Made by a program: the position numbers and the translations under genes. 64,000 bases of DNA, taken from assembly GCA_014874365.1 (NCBI GenBank), contig JACWAH010000026.1:1-64000 (forward strand), given 5' to 3'. The DNA comes from Thermoplasmatales archaeon. GTDB taxonomy: Archaea > Thermoplasmatota > Thermoplasmata > Thermoplasmatales > Thermoplasmataceae. Of this stretch, positions 54,545 to 63,987 are shown piece by piece (positions within the stretch are counted from its first letter, which is position 1; the number at the start of each line of letters is the position of its first letter). The notes beneath the pieces were generated by a model. The model was not told where the DNA came from and did no database searches. It saw only the letters and a program-made list of their open reading frames with translations.

Positions 54545-56529
54545 CCCACCCCCACGAATGCAAGAGCCACGTAAATCAACTTGATTGCGATGAAGGGGAG
54601 AATCAACCCCCCGATCCCGTAGACAAATATGTTTCTCTTCAGCAACTCTGAAACCGAAGATGGTTTGAATTTGACTCCTTTTAGCGCCATTGGGATAAGC
54701 ACCAGAATTATGAATGTGTTAAATACCAGTGCGGAAGTTATTGCAAGTAGAGGATTCGTTAGATCGAGAACATTTAGAAAACTCAGGAAAGAAAACGAGG
54801 AGAATACAGCAGGCAGAATTACAAAATATTTTGAAAGGTCGTTTGCAAAACTGAATGTTGTCAGGGCCCCCCTGGTAATGAGTATCTGCTTCCCTATGAA
54901 GATGATATCAATCAACTTAGTGGGATCATTGTCAAGGTCGATCATGTTGGATGCATCTTTAGCGGCGGGTGTGCCTGAATTCATGGCTAAGCCTACGTCC
55001 GCTCTAGCCAGTGCTGGCGCATCATTAGTCCCGTCGCCAACCATGGCTACCATCCTGCTCTTGTTCTTTTCGTTGACAACTACGTTGAATTTGTCCTCGG
55101 GAGAGCTGTTGGACACGTATTCATCAATCCCCGCTTCAGAAGATATTTGTTTAGCGGTGATTTCATCATCCCCAGTGCACATTATAGTTTTAATCTGCAT
55201 CTTGTGAAGAAGTTCCAGTCTTTCCTTGATCCCTGGTTTCAGCATATCTGTCATCTCAATGACACCGACAAATTTGCCGCCAGCGGCAACGGGTATTGCC
55301 GTTCCGCCGGTGCTGGATATCTGTTTACAGATACCTTCTATTGACAGGTCCTTGATCCCGAACTTATTTTCCAGTGCCCTGAGAGAACCTTTGATAACGT
55401 AATCCTGGCCTTTGGTGATACCACTGTATTTGTTCTCCGCAGAAAACGGGATGAATTCGTAATCCTTGAAATCCTGCGCGTCTATGTCGCCCAATCTTCC
55501 CTTGCATGTTTTAACTATGGACATTCCCTCACGGGTTTGGTCGTTGATTGAGGAAGCATAGCAGTATCTTATGAATTTTTCAGCTGAAATGCCAGAAGCT
55601 GGATAGAATTCCTTTGCCTCCCTGTCCCCCATGGTTATTGTGCCTGTCTTGTCCAGTATTATGCTGTCGATATCGCCTGCGTTTTCGACAGCTCTGCCGC
55701 TCTTTGCCATCACGTTGAAGCTTGACATCCTGTTAACGGAAGCAATTCCGATTGCCGTCAGCAGGCTCCCAATTGTTGTAGGGATCAGGCAAATAAACAG
55801 TACTATGAGAAAAATCAAATTGGGTACAAGCCCAGTATATGATGATTCCGCATACAATACGGAAACGACCATGAGGAATATGAGGGTAAACCCGGAAAGG
55901 AGGACAGTCAGGGCAATTTCATTAGGAGTTCTCTCCCTGGAAGACTTCTTTACCAGATCGATCATCTTGTCAATGAACGTTTCTCCAGGGTCAGAGGTAA
56001 TCCTAACTTTTAGCGTGTCCGTCAGAAGGTGGGTGGACCCGGTAACACTATCTCCCAATACCTTCAGGACTGGCCTGGACTCCCCGGATATGTTTGCCTC
56101 GCTTACGTAGGCATTTCCCTCAACTACCTCACCATCCATAGGGATATCTTCTCCTCTGTTTACTATGACAAAGTCGCCCTTTTTCAATGTGGAGGATAGA
56201 ACCACCGTTGTTCCTTCGGAGGTAATCAGGTTTGCTGTGGACTCCTTCCTGAATTTCTGCAGAGAGTCGACAATTGACCTGCTTTGCCCTTCTGAAATTG
56301 CGTAGCCAAGATTCGCGAAGAATATCGTCAGGAAAAGCAGCAGGACAACGGCTACATAAAATTCCTGATAGCTTATGGAAAATGTTAATTGAAATGCAGC
56401 GTTAAATAAAATGGCGAAGATTGAGAGCACCATTGATATCTCAGTTATGAGGAGGATCGGATTCCTGTAAAGAAAATCAGGACGGAAACCGATTAAGGTG
56501 GTCTTCAGAATCTCCTTATAATTATTCAT
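54538..56529 (-). CDS. kdpB: Potassium-transporting P-type ATPase subunit B
   Basis: 663 residues. The phosphorylated Asp293 is in ILDKTGTITMGDREAKEF; the actuator motif is ANISGESRPVLK (SGES), and the hinge is MVGDGTNDAPALARADVGLA with the NSGTPAAKDASNMIDLDNDP helix typical of KdpB. Seven membrane segments are visible. It is the catalytic subunit that hydrolyses ATP. ATG 56529 overlaps the kdpA end by 4 bases. Confidence 0.97.
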   Translation of the reverse strand: MNNYKEILKTTLIGFRPDFLYRNPILLITEISMVLSIFAILFNAAFQLTFSISYQEFYVAVVLLLFLTIFFANLGYAISEGQSRSIVDSLQKFRKESTANLITSEGTTVVLSSTLKKGDFVIVNRGEDIPMDGEVVEGNAYVSEANISGESRPVLKVLGDSVTGSTHLLTDTLKVRITSDPGETFIDKMIDLVKKSSRERTPNEIALTVLLSGFTLIFLMVVSVLYAESSYTGLVPNLIFLIVLFICLIPTTIGSLLTAIGIASVNRMSSFNVMAKSGRAVENAGDIDSIILDKTGTITMGDREAKEFYPASGISAEKFIRYCYASSINDQTREGMSIVKTCKGRLGDIDAQDFKDYEFIPFSAENKYSGITKGQDYVIKGSLRALENKFGIKDLSIEGICKQISSTGGTAIPVAAGGKFVGVIEMTDMLKPGIKERLELLHKMQIKTIMCTGDDEITAKQISSEAGIDEYVSNSSPEDKFNVVVNEKNKSRMVAMVGDGTNDAPALARADVGLAMNSGTPAAKDASNMIDLDNDPTKLIDIIFIGKQILITRGALTTFSFANDLSKYFVILPAVFSSFSFLSFLNVLDLTNPLLAITSALVFNTFIILVLIPMALKGVKFKPSSVSELLKRNIFVYGIGGLILPFIAIKLIYVALAFVGVGW

Positions 56530-58286
56530 GGAAACATCACCAGAGAGAAATCCTTGGCGAAGCTGAAGAAAGGTCCCAAAACCAGGATCGGGAAGAATGA
56601 CAATATTCCCATGAAAATAATGACAAATAACATCATCATTCCGAAATTAACACTTCCAATCTGGATTGCATTAGAGCTCTCTCCCCTGGCTTTTTTCACT
56701 GAGAATGCCTGCGCTATCAGAAGTTCCAGGCCTATGATAAGGAAGCGCCCAAGAAGCATTGTTGCCGCATCAACATAGTTAAAGAAAGCAGTGAAATTAA
56801 AACCACCTATCTCTGAACCGTTGTTGGAAGCGGCACTTCCAAATTCATACAAAAGTGTCGTAATATTCTGAGCATGACTGTTAATAAATAAACTCATTAT
56901 GGATGGGATGAGGATAGCCACTCCAAATGGCACCAGGATAATGAGCGGATGAGTGATTATTGTCAGCGTGGAGTACCTTATTTCCTTTGAACCGAGCTTG
57001 ATGCCCATAATCTCCGGGAGTTTACCTACCATCAATGAAACCAGGAATGCAGTGAAAATAACGAACATGAAGATATTCATGACTGAAGTCCCAATTCCTC
57101 CAAGGGGATCATTCAACAAGAGGCCGGTAAGGACTCCAAGCATTCCAGTAGGCGTATAATCTATCAATGCGCTGTTTACTGCCCCAGTCGACGTCATTGT
57201 GGAAGCAACATTCAGCAAGATAGACTGGGATATCCCAAATCTGGTCTCCTTCCCGGACATATTCCCAGTAAAGATTCCAGCTATGTTTTGCATGGATGGA
57301 ATGCCAGAGTATTCAGAAAAGTAGGTGAGTAGAACAACGAAAACAAATATTATCATCACTACGCCAAATAGCAAGTTTCCGAATTTCTTGTTTTCAAAGA
57401 CCTTGCCCATTGCAAGAAGTGATGCGAATGGGATTATAGTCTCAGAAGTAAATAATACAAGATTCGTAAACCAGCCTGGATTCGCTAGAGGAAAAGCCAA
57501 ATTCGCTGAATAGAACCCTCCTCCGTTAGTGCCTAACTGCTCGATCGCATCCCACGAAGCCACCGGACCCAGTGGAATCTGCATTAAATTTGTGCTGAAA
57601 GGAAGCCTGGCATTGAGATAGTGGGTGACCGTTTCTGGAACTCCTGCAAGGACAAGAATGAGAGTCAAAAGCAAGGTCAACGGGATGAATAATTCAACCA
57701 AACCACGGGTAAAGTCCCTGAAAAAGTTGCCAAGGTGACCTTTGTCAGTAAGAATTCCCCTCACGAAAGCCATTGACGCGGCGAATCCGCTAATCGGCGC
57801 GATATAAAGAAGGCCAATAAAGATGAATGTCTGGGAAAAATACGAAAGTTGGAGTGGAGAAGAGTAGTGTTGGATATCTGTATTCGTAAGGAAGGAGACA
57901 ACAGTGTTTACAGCGAGAGAAGGGGAGAACTGTTGACCTCCTCCAATCAATGGCAAAAATGTTTGATAATAAAGAAGAACGAAGGAAACGATCCCGGCAA
58001 AAAATGAGAATGAAAGAAGTGAAACGAAGTATTCCTTGAACTTCATGTCCTTGCCGGCGATAGGACCGAGGACTTTTGAGACGTATTTATACACCCTGTC
58101 CGTAACAGGGGTCATAAACGTTCTTTCGTCCCTGTAAATCTTTGAAATGTAAGGGTAAAGAATGAAAGCGAAGATTGTCATAATCGCCAGGTAAATTACT
58201 ATTATGGCCAACCCTGAGACTTCCCTGTTATTCAAAAAGAATGGCGCCCAGAAAGATCCTGAGCCAGACGATGAAGAAATACTCAA
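56526..58286 (-). CDS. kdpA: Potassium-transporting ATPase subunit A
   Basis: 586 residues with about ten membrane segments and four pore-like repeats; NTVVSFLTNTDIQHYS, EQLGTNGGGFYSANLAFPLA (N-G-G-G-F selectivity block), GAVNSALIDYTPTGML and GSAASNNGSEIGG are the filter regions. It carries K+ through the membrane. It starts with TTG 58286, which overlaps the kdpF stop as TTGA; the N-terminus is longer and more Ser-rich than in E. coli. Confidence 0.97.
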   Translation of the reverse strand: MSISSSSGSGSFWAPFFLNNREVSGLAIIVIYLAIMTIFAFILYPYISKIYRDERTFMTPVTDRVYKYVSKVLGPIAGKDMKFKEYFVSLLSFSFFAGIVSFVLLYYQTFLPLIGGGQQFSPSLAVNTVVSFLTNTDIQHYSSPLQLSYFSQTFIFIGLLYIAPISGFAASMAFVRGILTDKGHLGNFFRDFTRGLVELFIPLTLLLTLILVLAGVPETVTHYLNARLPFSTNLMQIPLGPVASWDAIEQLGTNGGGFYSANLAFPLANPGWFTNLVLFTSETIIPFASLLAMGKVFENKKFGNLLFGVVMIIFVFVVLLTYFSEYSGIPSMQNIAGIFTGNMSGKETRFGISQSILLNVASTMTSTGAVNSALIDYTPTGMLGVLTGLLLNDPLGGIGTSVMNIFMFVIFTAFLVSLMVGKLPEIMGIKLGSKEIRYSTLTIITHPLIILVPFGVAILIPSIMSLFINSHAQNITTLLYEFGSAASNNGSEIGGFNFTAFFNYVDAATMLLGRFLIIGLELLIAQAFSVKKARGESSNAIQIGSVNFGMMMLFVIIFMGILSFFPILVLGPFFSFAKDFSLVMFP

Positions 58287-58372
58287 AATCTATCCGCTCC
58301 AATAATTGAATAAAGAAGATACGCTCCTATAAGTATTACAATAGAAGCCAGCACGTAAACCGTCGCATCCAC
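58283..58372 (-). CDS. kdpF: Potassium-transporting ATPase subunit F
   Basis: 29 residues from GTG 58372: MDATVYVLASIVILIGAYL, then LYSIIGADRF. One membrane helix ending in a Tyr-x-x-I-x-x-A-x-x-F pattern, the same length and shape as E. coli KdpF (29 residues, ending ALINAEAF). The stop overlaps the kdpA start (TTGA). KdpF stabilises the complex in the membrane. Confidence 0.88.
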   Translation of the reverse strand: MDATVYVLASIVILIGAYLLYSIIGADRF

Positions 58373-58398
58373 TTGATTTCGAGTTCAATTTTACCCGA

Positions 58399-58408
58399 TT
58401 ATAAAAAG
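58399..58408 (-). promoter_or_regulatory. TATA box of the kdpFABC operon
   Basis: Minus-strand sequence ctttttataa. It predicts transcription onset near 58378, leaving only a few leader bases before GTG 58372. No kdpDE genes are in the window to regulate it. Confidence 0.55.
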
Positions 58409-58520
58409 GTTTATGACAAATGATAACCAAAGACTGCTAAATTCCGGTTGATTTTCACAACTTCTGTCCCCAAGTCCTAACTGGAGAGAACCTTTTAATA
58501 GAACTGTTAGATCGATTCTG

Positions 58521-59189
58521 GTGGCGTTGCCGAAACCCAGTGTTATCATCATTGCCATACCTGTCGCAGCCCTCATCGCTGCACCGGCATACTACTTTCT
58601 TGTAGCGAACAACAATCCAGTACACTCCCTGCCCCTCATAAAGGCTACAAGCGCAACAACTGAATATAAATGGACGGGGGGCTTTTCCAATCAATCAGTG
58701 GCATGGTTCTTCCTCAACCAGTCAGTCTGTTCTAAGATTTACGGCAATTTGACGATGCAGCAGCAGAGTTTTCCAGCTTCGCATATATACGCCCATATGG
58801 AAGCTGGATTTTTCCAGGAGACTTACACACTGTCAGTAGTCATCAATATTACTGGAATAATGTACCTGAATCCAAACCCAAGCACACTTACTATGGTTTT
58901 TACTGAAGACCTTTTAGGGGCTTCCGCAAATTATTCAGCTATTCAATACAACAACACAACCACAGCGAAGGATACACTGGGACTAACGCAACTCAACCTA
59001 CATAACGGTTCTGGACTGCAGCCCGATCATGCTTACAATTTCTGCATAAGATGGGTTGGCACCACTCAAATTTACTTTCCCTTTGAGTACAACACCTCCT
59101 GCTTTTTTGAGATGAAGATCACGGTCGGCGGTCTCTATGTTCCGGTGACCTCCACTTTTCTGGTAAATTTTACGGATGTGAAATCATGA
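58521..59189 (+). CDS. Surface-anchored hypothetical protein
   Basis: 222 residues with an N-terminal membrane anchor or signal (VIIIAIPVAALIAAPAYYFL) and an outside domain rich in Asn/Thr (GGFSNQSVAWFFLNQSVCSK, QYNNTTTAKDTLGLTQLNL). The start is GTG 58521; a TATA-like ccttttaata at 58489-58498 would make the transcript nearly leaderless. Its stop overlaps the next gene as ATGA. No family recognised; it probably works with the large surface protein downstream. Confidence 0.75.
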   Translation: MALPKPSVIIIAIPVAALIAAPAYYFLVANNNPVHSLPLIKATSATTEYKWTGGFSNQSVAWFFLNQSVCSKIYGNLTMQQQSFPASHIYAHMEAGFFQETYTLSVVINITGIMYLNPNPSTLTMVFTEDLLGASANYSAIQYNNTTTAKDTLGLTQLNLHNGSGLQPDHAYNFCIRWVGTTQIYFPFEYNTSCFFEMKITVGGLYVPVTSTFLVNFTDVKS

Positions 59190-61758
59190 AAATTAGGTTA
59201 AGGAATATGAATGGTTCGTCCTCTGTATTGCTCGCACTGCTAATGATTCTTTCCTCTCTTGCCGTTGGCATATCCGTGTTGCCAACATCTTCAGCCCAGA
59301 CGGTGAACTCTGATCTGGTCCAAGGGGCTCCTATACATTATGGCTGGGTTGGCTATTTGGGCAATAATACCGTATATCTGTCTTCTGGCCCTCAGGGTCC
59401 CCTAGTTTTTTCATCCAATATGACTGGAAATGGCGGAGTCGATACGGTTACCGCACATACAGAATACCACAATGCTAGTTCTGATTCGTCCGAACTTTTG
59501 AATGTGAACGTAACCAATTCAATAGACATGGGAGCAGGAGGAGCCATCACCATTGGCGGCCAGGGAAACAGCTTTCCTTTTGAGGAACAATATATCTATC
59601 CAAATTACCTTACGGTCCAAGTCCCATTAATAGTCATGACCAAGTCCACAACTTTCAACGAATCAAATCGGGTTGATGGCCCTTCGCTCACTTGGCAGAA
59701 CATTTCAGCGTTTGGTGTCAATGTTTCATCTCAAATCTCCGGAATCAATCAGACGCCAACCGCGGTCTCTCAATTTGAGAATGGCGCGTACGATGAGGCG
59801 GTGAATTCTACCACTTCTATCTATAGCTCCACTGTAGGTGGAGGTTACTCGAGGACCATCATTGGAATTGCCAAAGCGTCCGTTCCTGAGCTGGACACTC
59901 TACTTAGTGCGGACGTTATACCGGGCGTTGACTTTGTTACTATCCCACTTACTGTAGCTGAAGTAGCCCTTGGTGCGTATGATTTTGTGCAGGGGTATAA
60001 CGGCGCTCAGGAACAAACTGTTCGATCCCCCGAATGGGTCACTAATTCTTGGGGGCCAAACCCAATATACCACAATTATACTGCGCAGAACGGAACTTTC
60101 TGGGGATCCAACTGGTCCGAGACTGCAGGGGAGTTTCAAAACAGTATTTATTCGGATCGGTACAATGGAAGTACTAGTCCCTCAACTATAAACTACACCA
60201 ACGTCTTCTTCTCGAGTGAGATGCTCCTTTACAATATCCCCAATTGGTATTTTAACCGGTATTTGAACATTAACCTGAAGGCTCAGGACTATGTTTCCCA
60301 GAAAATACCAGCATATGACGCAAGTAGCGAATTCCTCAACGCCTTTCCTAGCACCGACACCCCGATTCCCGGGGCCAGTTCCACTCTGAGCATTCCTATG
60401 GTACCATCAAACATGCTTTGGGGACAGGCACAATCTATTGGTGGCTTTACCTTTCAAAATCAAAACATACTAATAAAACAGACCGACAGCAGTAACGGGA
60501 GTGTTTCGTATTTCTATGAAAAGACTGATCAGAATGGTAATTACAGGTTCATGGCACATCCGGGCTGGAATTACTCCATACAGGCAGTTACTCCCTATGG
60601 ACTATTAGGTGTGAGCCCTACAGTCAAGCCTACAGGAAATTACGAAACAGAATTAAACGTAATTGTCTACAAATCCGAATTTGAGATATCTTTTATCGAG
60701 AACGGGTTACCCACTGGAACGGAATGGGGTGTCACTTTTGACGGTAATAAAAGCAGCAGCACATCCCAGACAATTTATTTCAACGAGACCTTTGGTCAAG
60801 TTTACTCATATCTTGACGTTTATTCAGCCAATCCCTACTACAATCTTACGCCAAACAGCGGTAATGTAACACCTTTAAACTATTCACCAACTGTCGAGTT
60901 GAATGCCATTCCTGTTACCGAGAGTATAGCTTTCCAGGAAACTGGATTGCCTTCTGGAAGCGGATGGTCCGTGTATCTTGAAGTCCCGTCTCAAAAAATA
61001 AGCACCACCAGTTCTGGAATACACTTCACTAACATGCCTTATGGGCCAGACACGTTCACCATCTCACCTCCAATCGATTACACTTCAACGCCGAATAAGA
61101 CTACAGTAGACCTGCATTCCTCATCTGTGGTGGTTAACACTACTTTCTCCCCTGTGCCACTGACACAGTATTCCATTACCTTCAAGGAGTCTGGTTTGAA
61201 CTATGGAGCAGGCTGGGCAGTGAGGTTCAACGGTACCATGATAAGTTCCACTACTGCTACGATCACCTTCTATGCGGTCAACGGATAATTCGTATTCAGC
61301 ATACTCGAATCGAATAGCTATGGCACCTATGATCCATTTCCGTCAAGCGGTTCAGTTCTGGTGAAAGGTGCCGGCCAGACAATAAGCGTCTCCTACTACT
61401 TCAATCAAAATTCCTGCGTCAACCTCACCACTCCAATACTCATGGCATACAACGCTTCTTCGGGTCAGTTGCAGCCTGAAACAACCCAGCTTGCATACTT
61501 CACTCTTCAGTCTGGACAGGTGACCATCAACGGTTACATGAACATTGCACCGGATCAGAAAGTCCTCATGAAGGATGGTTATCAGGAGGCAATGAACCTC
61601 ACGGTGGGAGAGAAAATCTAAGATGCGTTTACCGGTCACTGGGACAAGATAAGATCACTGAATGACCAGTCAGGTCGTTCGCGATGGTGGACTTCTACGT
61701 ATTGATAAACCATGACTATGTTGCTTGGTTCTACGTGATGGAAGATAAGATCATCTGA
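59186..61758 (+). pseudogene. Broken surface protein with GLPxGxxW repeats and Hint-like C-terminus
   Basis: The intact first part (59186-61288, 700 codons) has a signal segment (LLALLMILSSLAVGISVLPT), a long glycosylation-rich domain, and three repeats of the form F-x-E-x-G-L-P-x-G-x-x-W (FIENGLPTGTEWGVTF, FQETGLPSGSGWSVYL, FKESGLNYGAGWAVRF). TAA at 61286-61288 then stops it inside the third repeat, but the same frame continues to 61621 with the rest of the repeat (YDPFPSSGSVLVKGAGQTIS) and a further domain beginning NSCVNLTTPILMAYN and ending IAPDQKVLMKDGYQEAMNLT, then VGEKI and another TAA. After a frame change, VDFYVLINHDYVAWFYVMED follows. These blocks resemble Hint (intein/hedgehog) modules. 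Confidence 0.78.
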
Positions 61759-62081
61759 AGTTGAACTCACCCATCATGTGTGGATTATTTAAAATCTCTA
61801 TACGTAACTGAATTTGAAACAGAAGTCCGCTAACTCTTCTGCAGCATAAGATTTCACACAAAGTTTAAATTCCGTAAAGCAGGGTCACTCCTCTTTCCCT
61901 GCGTGACCAATTTTATGCACAAATCCTGCGACATGATCGATGTTGCAGCCAACGGTCCGTCAAGGTTGATACGATCCTCAGCGAATAAGAGGCAGTTATA
62001 TGAATCTAAGAAAGAGTTAAGTGAGATGCAAGGTAAATTATTGCAGCTCAATTATCGACAAAGAGTTGGAATAGTCAACAA
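61759..62081. other. 323-base intergenic stretch
   Basis: No supported gene. A plus-strand frame from 61903 into the end of elp3 contains ANKRQLYESKKELSEMQGKL, vaguely like a basic helix of transposase accessory proteins, but no family is recognised and it overlaps elp3 antisense. A TATA-like gattatttaaaatc lies at 61783-61796. Confidence 0.35.
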
Positions 62082-63716
62082 TTATCCTTTCAGAGACTTG
62101 CACATATAGGGCCCAAGCAACTCGTATTCCCTCTTCCGGAAATATGGTCTGACCCCAACTCCACTAATCACAAGCAACTTTGACAGCCCAAGCTCTTCCC
62201 TGGAAATGCGCTCAGCTTCAGCCAGGAGTGCGTCACCGTAACCCTTGTGCTGCCAGTTCTTACTGGCATGAGTCCCCACAGAAACCGTTTCCCCAAAAAC
62301 CTTGATCTCCCTGACGATGGTCGAATCAAATAATTCCTGCCTGTGTGCATTTTCCGACGGAACACGGAGCCGCAGGAATCCGACCAGTGTCTCTTCCTCG
62401 TTTTCAAAACTAAGGTAAATTTCCCTTCCACCGCCTGCATCATAATCGAGTCTATTCAATGTGAAATTGGTGGATCCACTATCTGTGAACCCAATTTCCC
62501 TGGATCTGATTTCATGTGTCTTGATCTGATTTTTTCTGCTCCTCTCCTCAGCCATGTTTCTTAGATCGCTCCTTTTTACACCGGCTTCTATAAATTTGAC
62601 AGGTATGTCCCTCTGCATCCTCTGTATTCTGATCCATGGGGGAATTTCAGCAAGGTACGCGGAAATAAGTGAAGAAGCTGTCTCCGAATCCATTGGGACA
62701 AACTCTCCTCTTTTCCAGATATGGTAAAGACCCGTTCCTTTTACTACAAGGGTCGGATAGATCTTAAGCATGTCCGGCTTGAACCTTGAATCGGAAATCA
62801 TCGTTCTGAAGCTTCTTAAATCTTCCTCGGGAGAGGAGCCATACATTCCCGGCATCAGGTGGTATACGATTTTGAAACCGGCGTCTCGCGCAATTGCGGT
62901 TGATCTGGTTATTTCATCAATTCCATGCCCGCGATTATTGAGCCTGAGTATCTCCTCGTTTAATACCTGCACGCCGAGCTCGACTTTGGTTGAACCGTAT
63001 GAAAGAGAGAGATCGACATCCTTTTCCATGAACCAGTCCGGTTTGGTTTCTACAGTCAGCCCAACACATCTTCTTTCCGCCTCTTCGTTGAGCATCATGC
63101 TTTCGGTCAGGGAACTGGAAATCTCTCTGTTCATCCCATCGTAACAGCCTTTGACAAATTCAATCTGATATTTTCTTGATCTTGCAGTAAAAGTACCGCC
63201 CATCACGATCGCATCGACCTTGGTGGTGTCATGTCCAATAGTTTCTAGCTGTTTCAACCTGCTGAACACCTCATTAAAAGGGTCGTAAGCATTGTTCCTG
63301 CCTCTTAGAGCAGCAGGTTCGTGACCAGTATACGACTGGGGCGAGTTGTTCTCTAATCCACCAGGACAGAAAATACATTTTCCATGCGGACAACGTTCTG
63401 GGGAAGTCATTAAGGCAACGACTGCGACGCCGGATGCAGATCTGGTTCTCTTTATCCTTAGCACTTCCCTTATCTCTTCACTAAAATCCCCATAGTTCAA
63501 TATTTCAACATCGCCGGGAATCGCATCCAGTTCATACAGTTTAGATAGCCTGACCTTTGCTCTCTGCAGTTCATCCTTATTCCTGATTGAACCAGACTCG
63601 AGTTCCTTTGAAAGCTCTTCAAAGAAAAGGCCGGGATTAGACATCGATTCGCAATTTATGCATGAATAATGTACTTTTCCAGTCTGCGAGATTGTTGAAA
63701 TTCGCAGGTCAACCAT
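62082..63716 (-). CDS. elp3: Elp3: tRNA uridine(34) acetyltransferase/radical SAM enzyme
   Basis: 544 residues. The radical-SAM motif is CPHGKCIFCPGG (Cys109, 114, 117), followed by SYTGHEPAALRGRNNAYDPF; the C-terminal GNAT domain has GTHASKNWQHKGYGDALLAE, where the Q-x-x-G-Y/H-G acetyl-CoA loop is clear. An extra CINC pair sits at residues 19-22. It makes the carboxymethyl side chain on wobble uridine of tRNA. It starts at GTG or ATG near 63716, upstream of the divergent tRNA-Arg gene. Confidence 0.96.
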   Translation of the reverse strand: MVDLRISTISQTGKVHYSCINCESMSNPGLFFEELSKELESGSIRNKDELQRAKVRLSKLYELDAIPGDVEILNYGDFSEEIREVLRIKRTRSASGVAVVALMTSPERCPHGKCIFCPGGLENNSPQSYTGHEPAALRGRNNAYDPFNEVFSRLKQLETIGHDTTKVDAIVMGGTFTARSRKYQIEFVKGCYDGMNREISSSLTESMMLNEEAERRCVGLTVETKPDWFMEKDVDLSLSYGSTKVELGVQVLNEEILRLNNRGHGIDEITRSTAIARDAGFKIVYHLMPGMYGSSPEEDLRSFRTMISDSRFKPDMLKIYPTLVVKGTGLYHIWKRGEFVPMDSETASSLISAYLAEIPPWIRIQRMQRDIPVKFIEAGVKRSDLRNMAEERSRKNQIKTHEIRSREIGFTDSGSTNFTLNRLDYDAGGGREIYLSFENEEETLVGFLRLRVPSENAHRQELFDSTIVREIKVFGETVSVGTHASKNWQHKGYGDALLAEAERISREELGLSKLLVISGVGVRPYFRKREYELLGPYMCKSLKG

Positions 63717-63816
63717 CGAATAAAAGCTGGCAGGGCCTGGCTAGAACCTGATACTGAACTCCTGGTTAGTCTTCGATGGCGTACATACAAATCTATCATC
63801 GTATTAACGTTGAATG

Positions 63817-63888
63817 GGACCCGTAGTGTAATGGATATCACCCAGGCCTCCGGAGCCTGAGATTCGGGTTCGAATCCCGGCGGGTCCG
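63817..63888 (+). tRNA. tRNA-Arg (anticodon CCG)
   Basis: A complete cloverleaf: acceptor ggacccg/cgggtcc with discriminator g, D arm with aatggata loop, anticodon stem caggc/gcctg with loop ctccgga (anticodon CCG, codon CGG), and T arm tcggg-ttcgaat-cccgg. CCA is not encoded and there is no intron. Confidence 0.95.
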
Positions 63889-63924
63889 TTCCGTTAATGG
63901 TAACTAAAACGTATTCACAAAGCC

Positions 63925-63931
63925 TTTTTTT
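63925..63931 (+). terminator. T-run after tRNA-Arg
   Basis: A run of seven T about 36 bases past the tRNA end, the usual archaeal termination signal. Confidence 0.4.
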
Positions 63932-63940
63932 CTCTCCTTA

Positions 63941-63948
63941 TTTATATA
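63941..63948 (+). promoter_or_regulatory. TATA box before the last gene
   Basis: tttatata, about 40 bases before ATG 63988, predicting a short leader that contains ggtg upstream of the start. Confidence 0.5.
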
Positions 63949-63987
63949 CTCAGGTTATAACTTACCTAAAAATTTGTGGTGTAAAAA

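Noticed and set aside
61903-62109. Plus-strand frame with a basic helix, faintly like TnpB/IS605 proteins
   Set aside because: Similarity is too weak, the catalytic residues are absent, and it runs antisense into elp3.
63737-63749. cctggctagaac also found next to the IS right end at 46502
   Set aside because: A shared 12-mer is expected by chance many times in 64 kb; no other element features are present.
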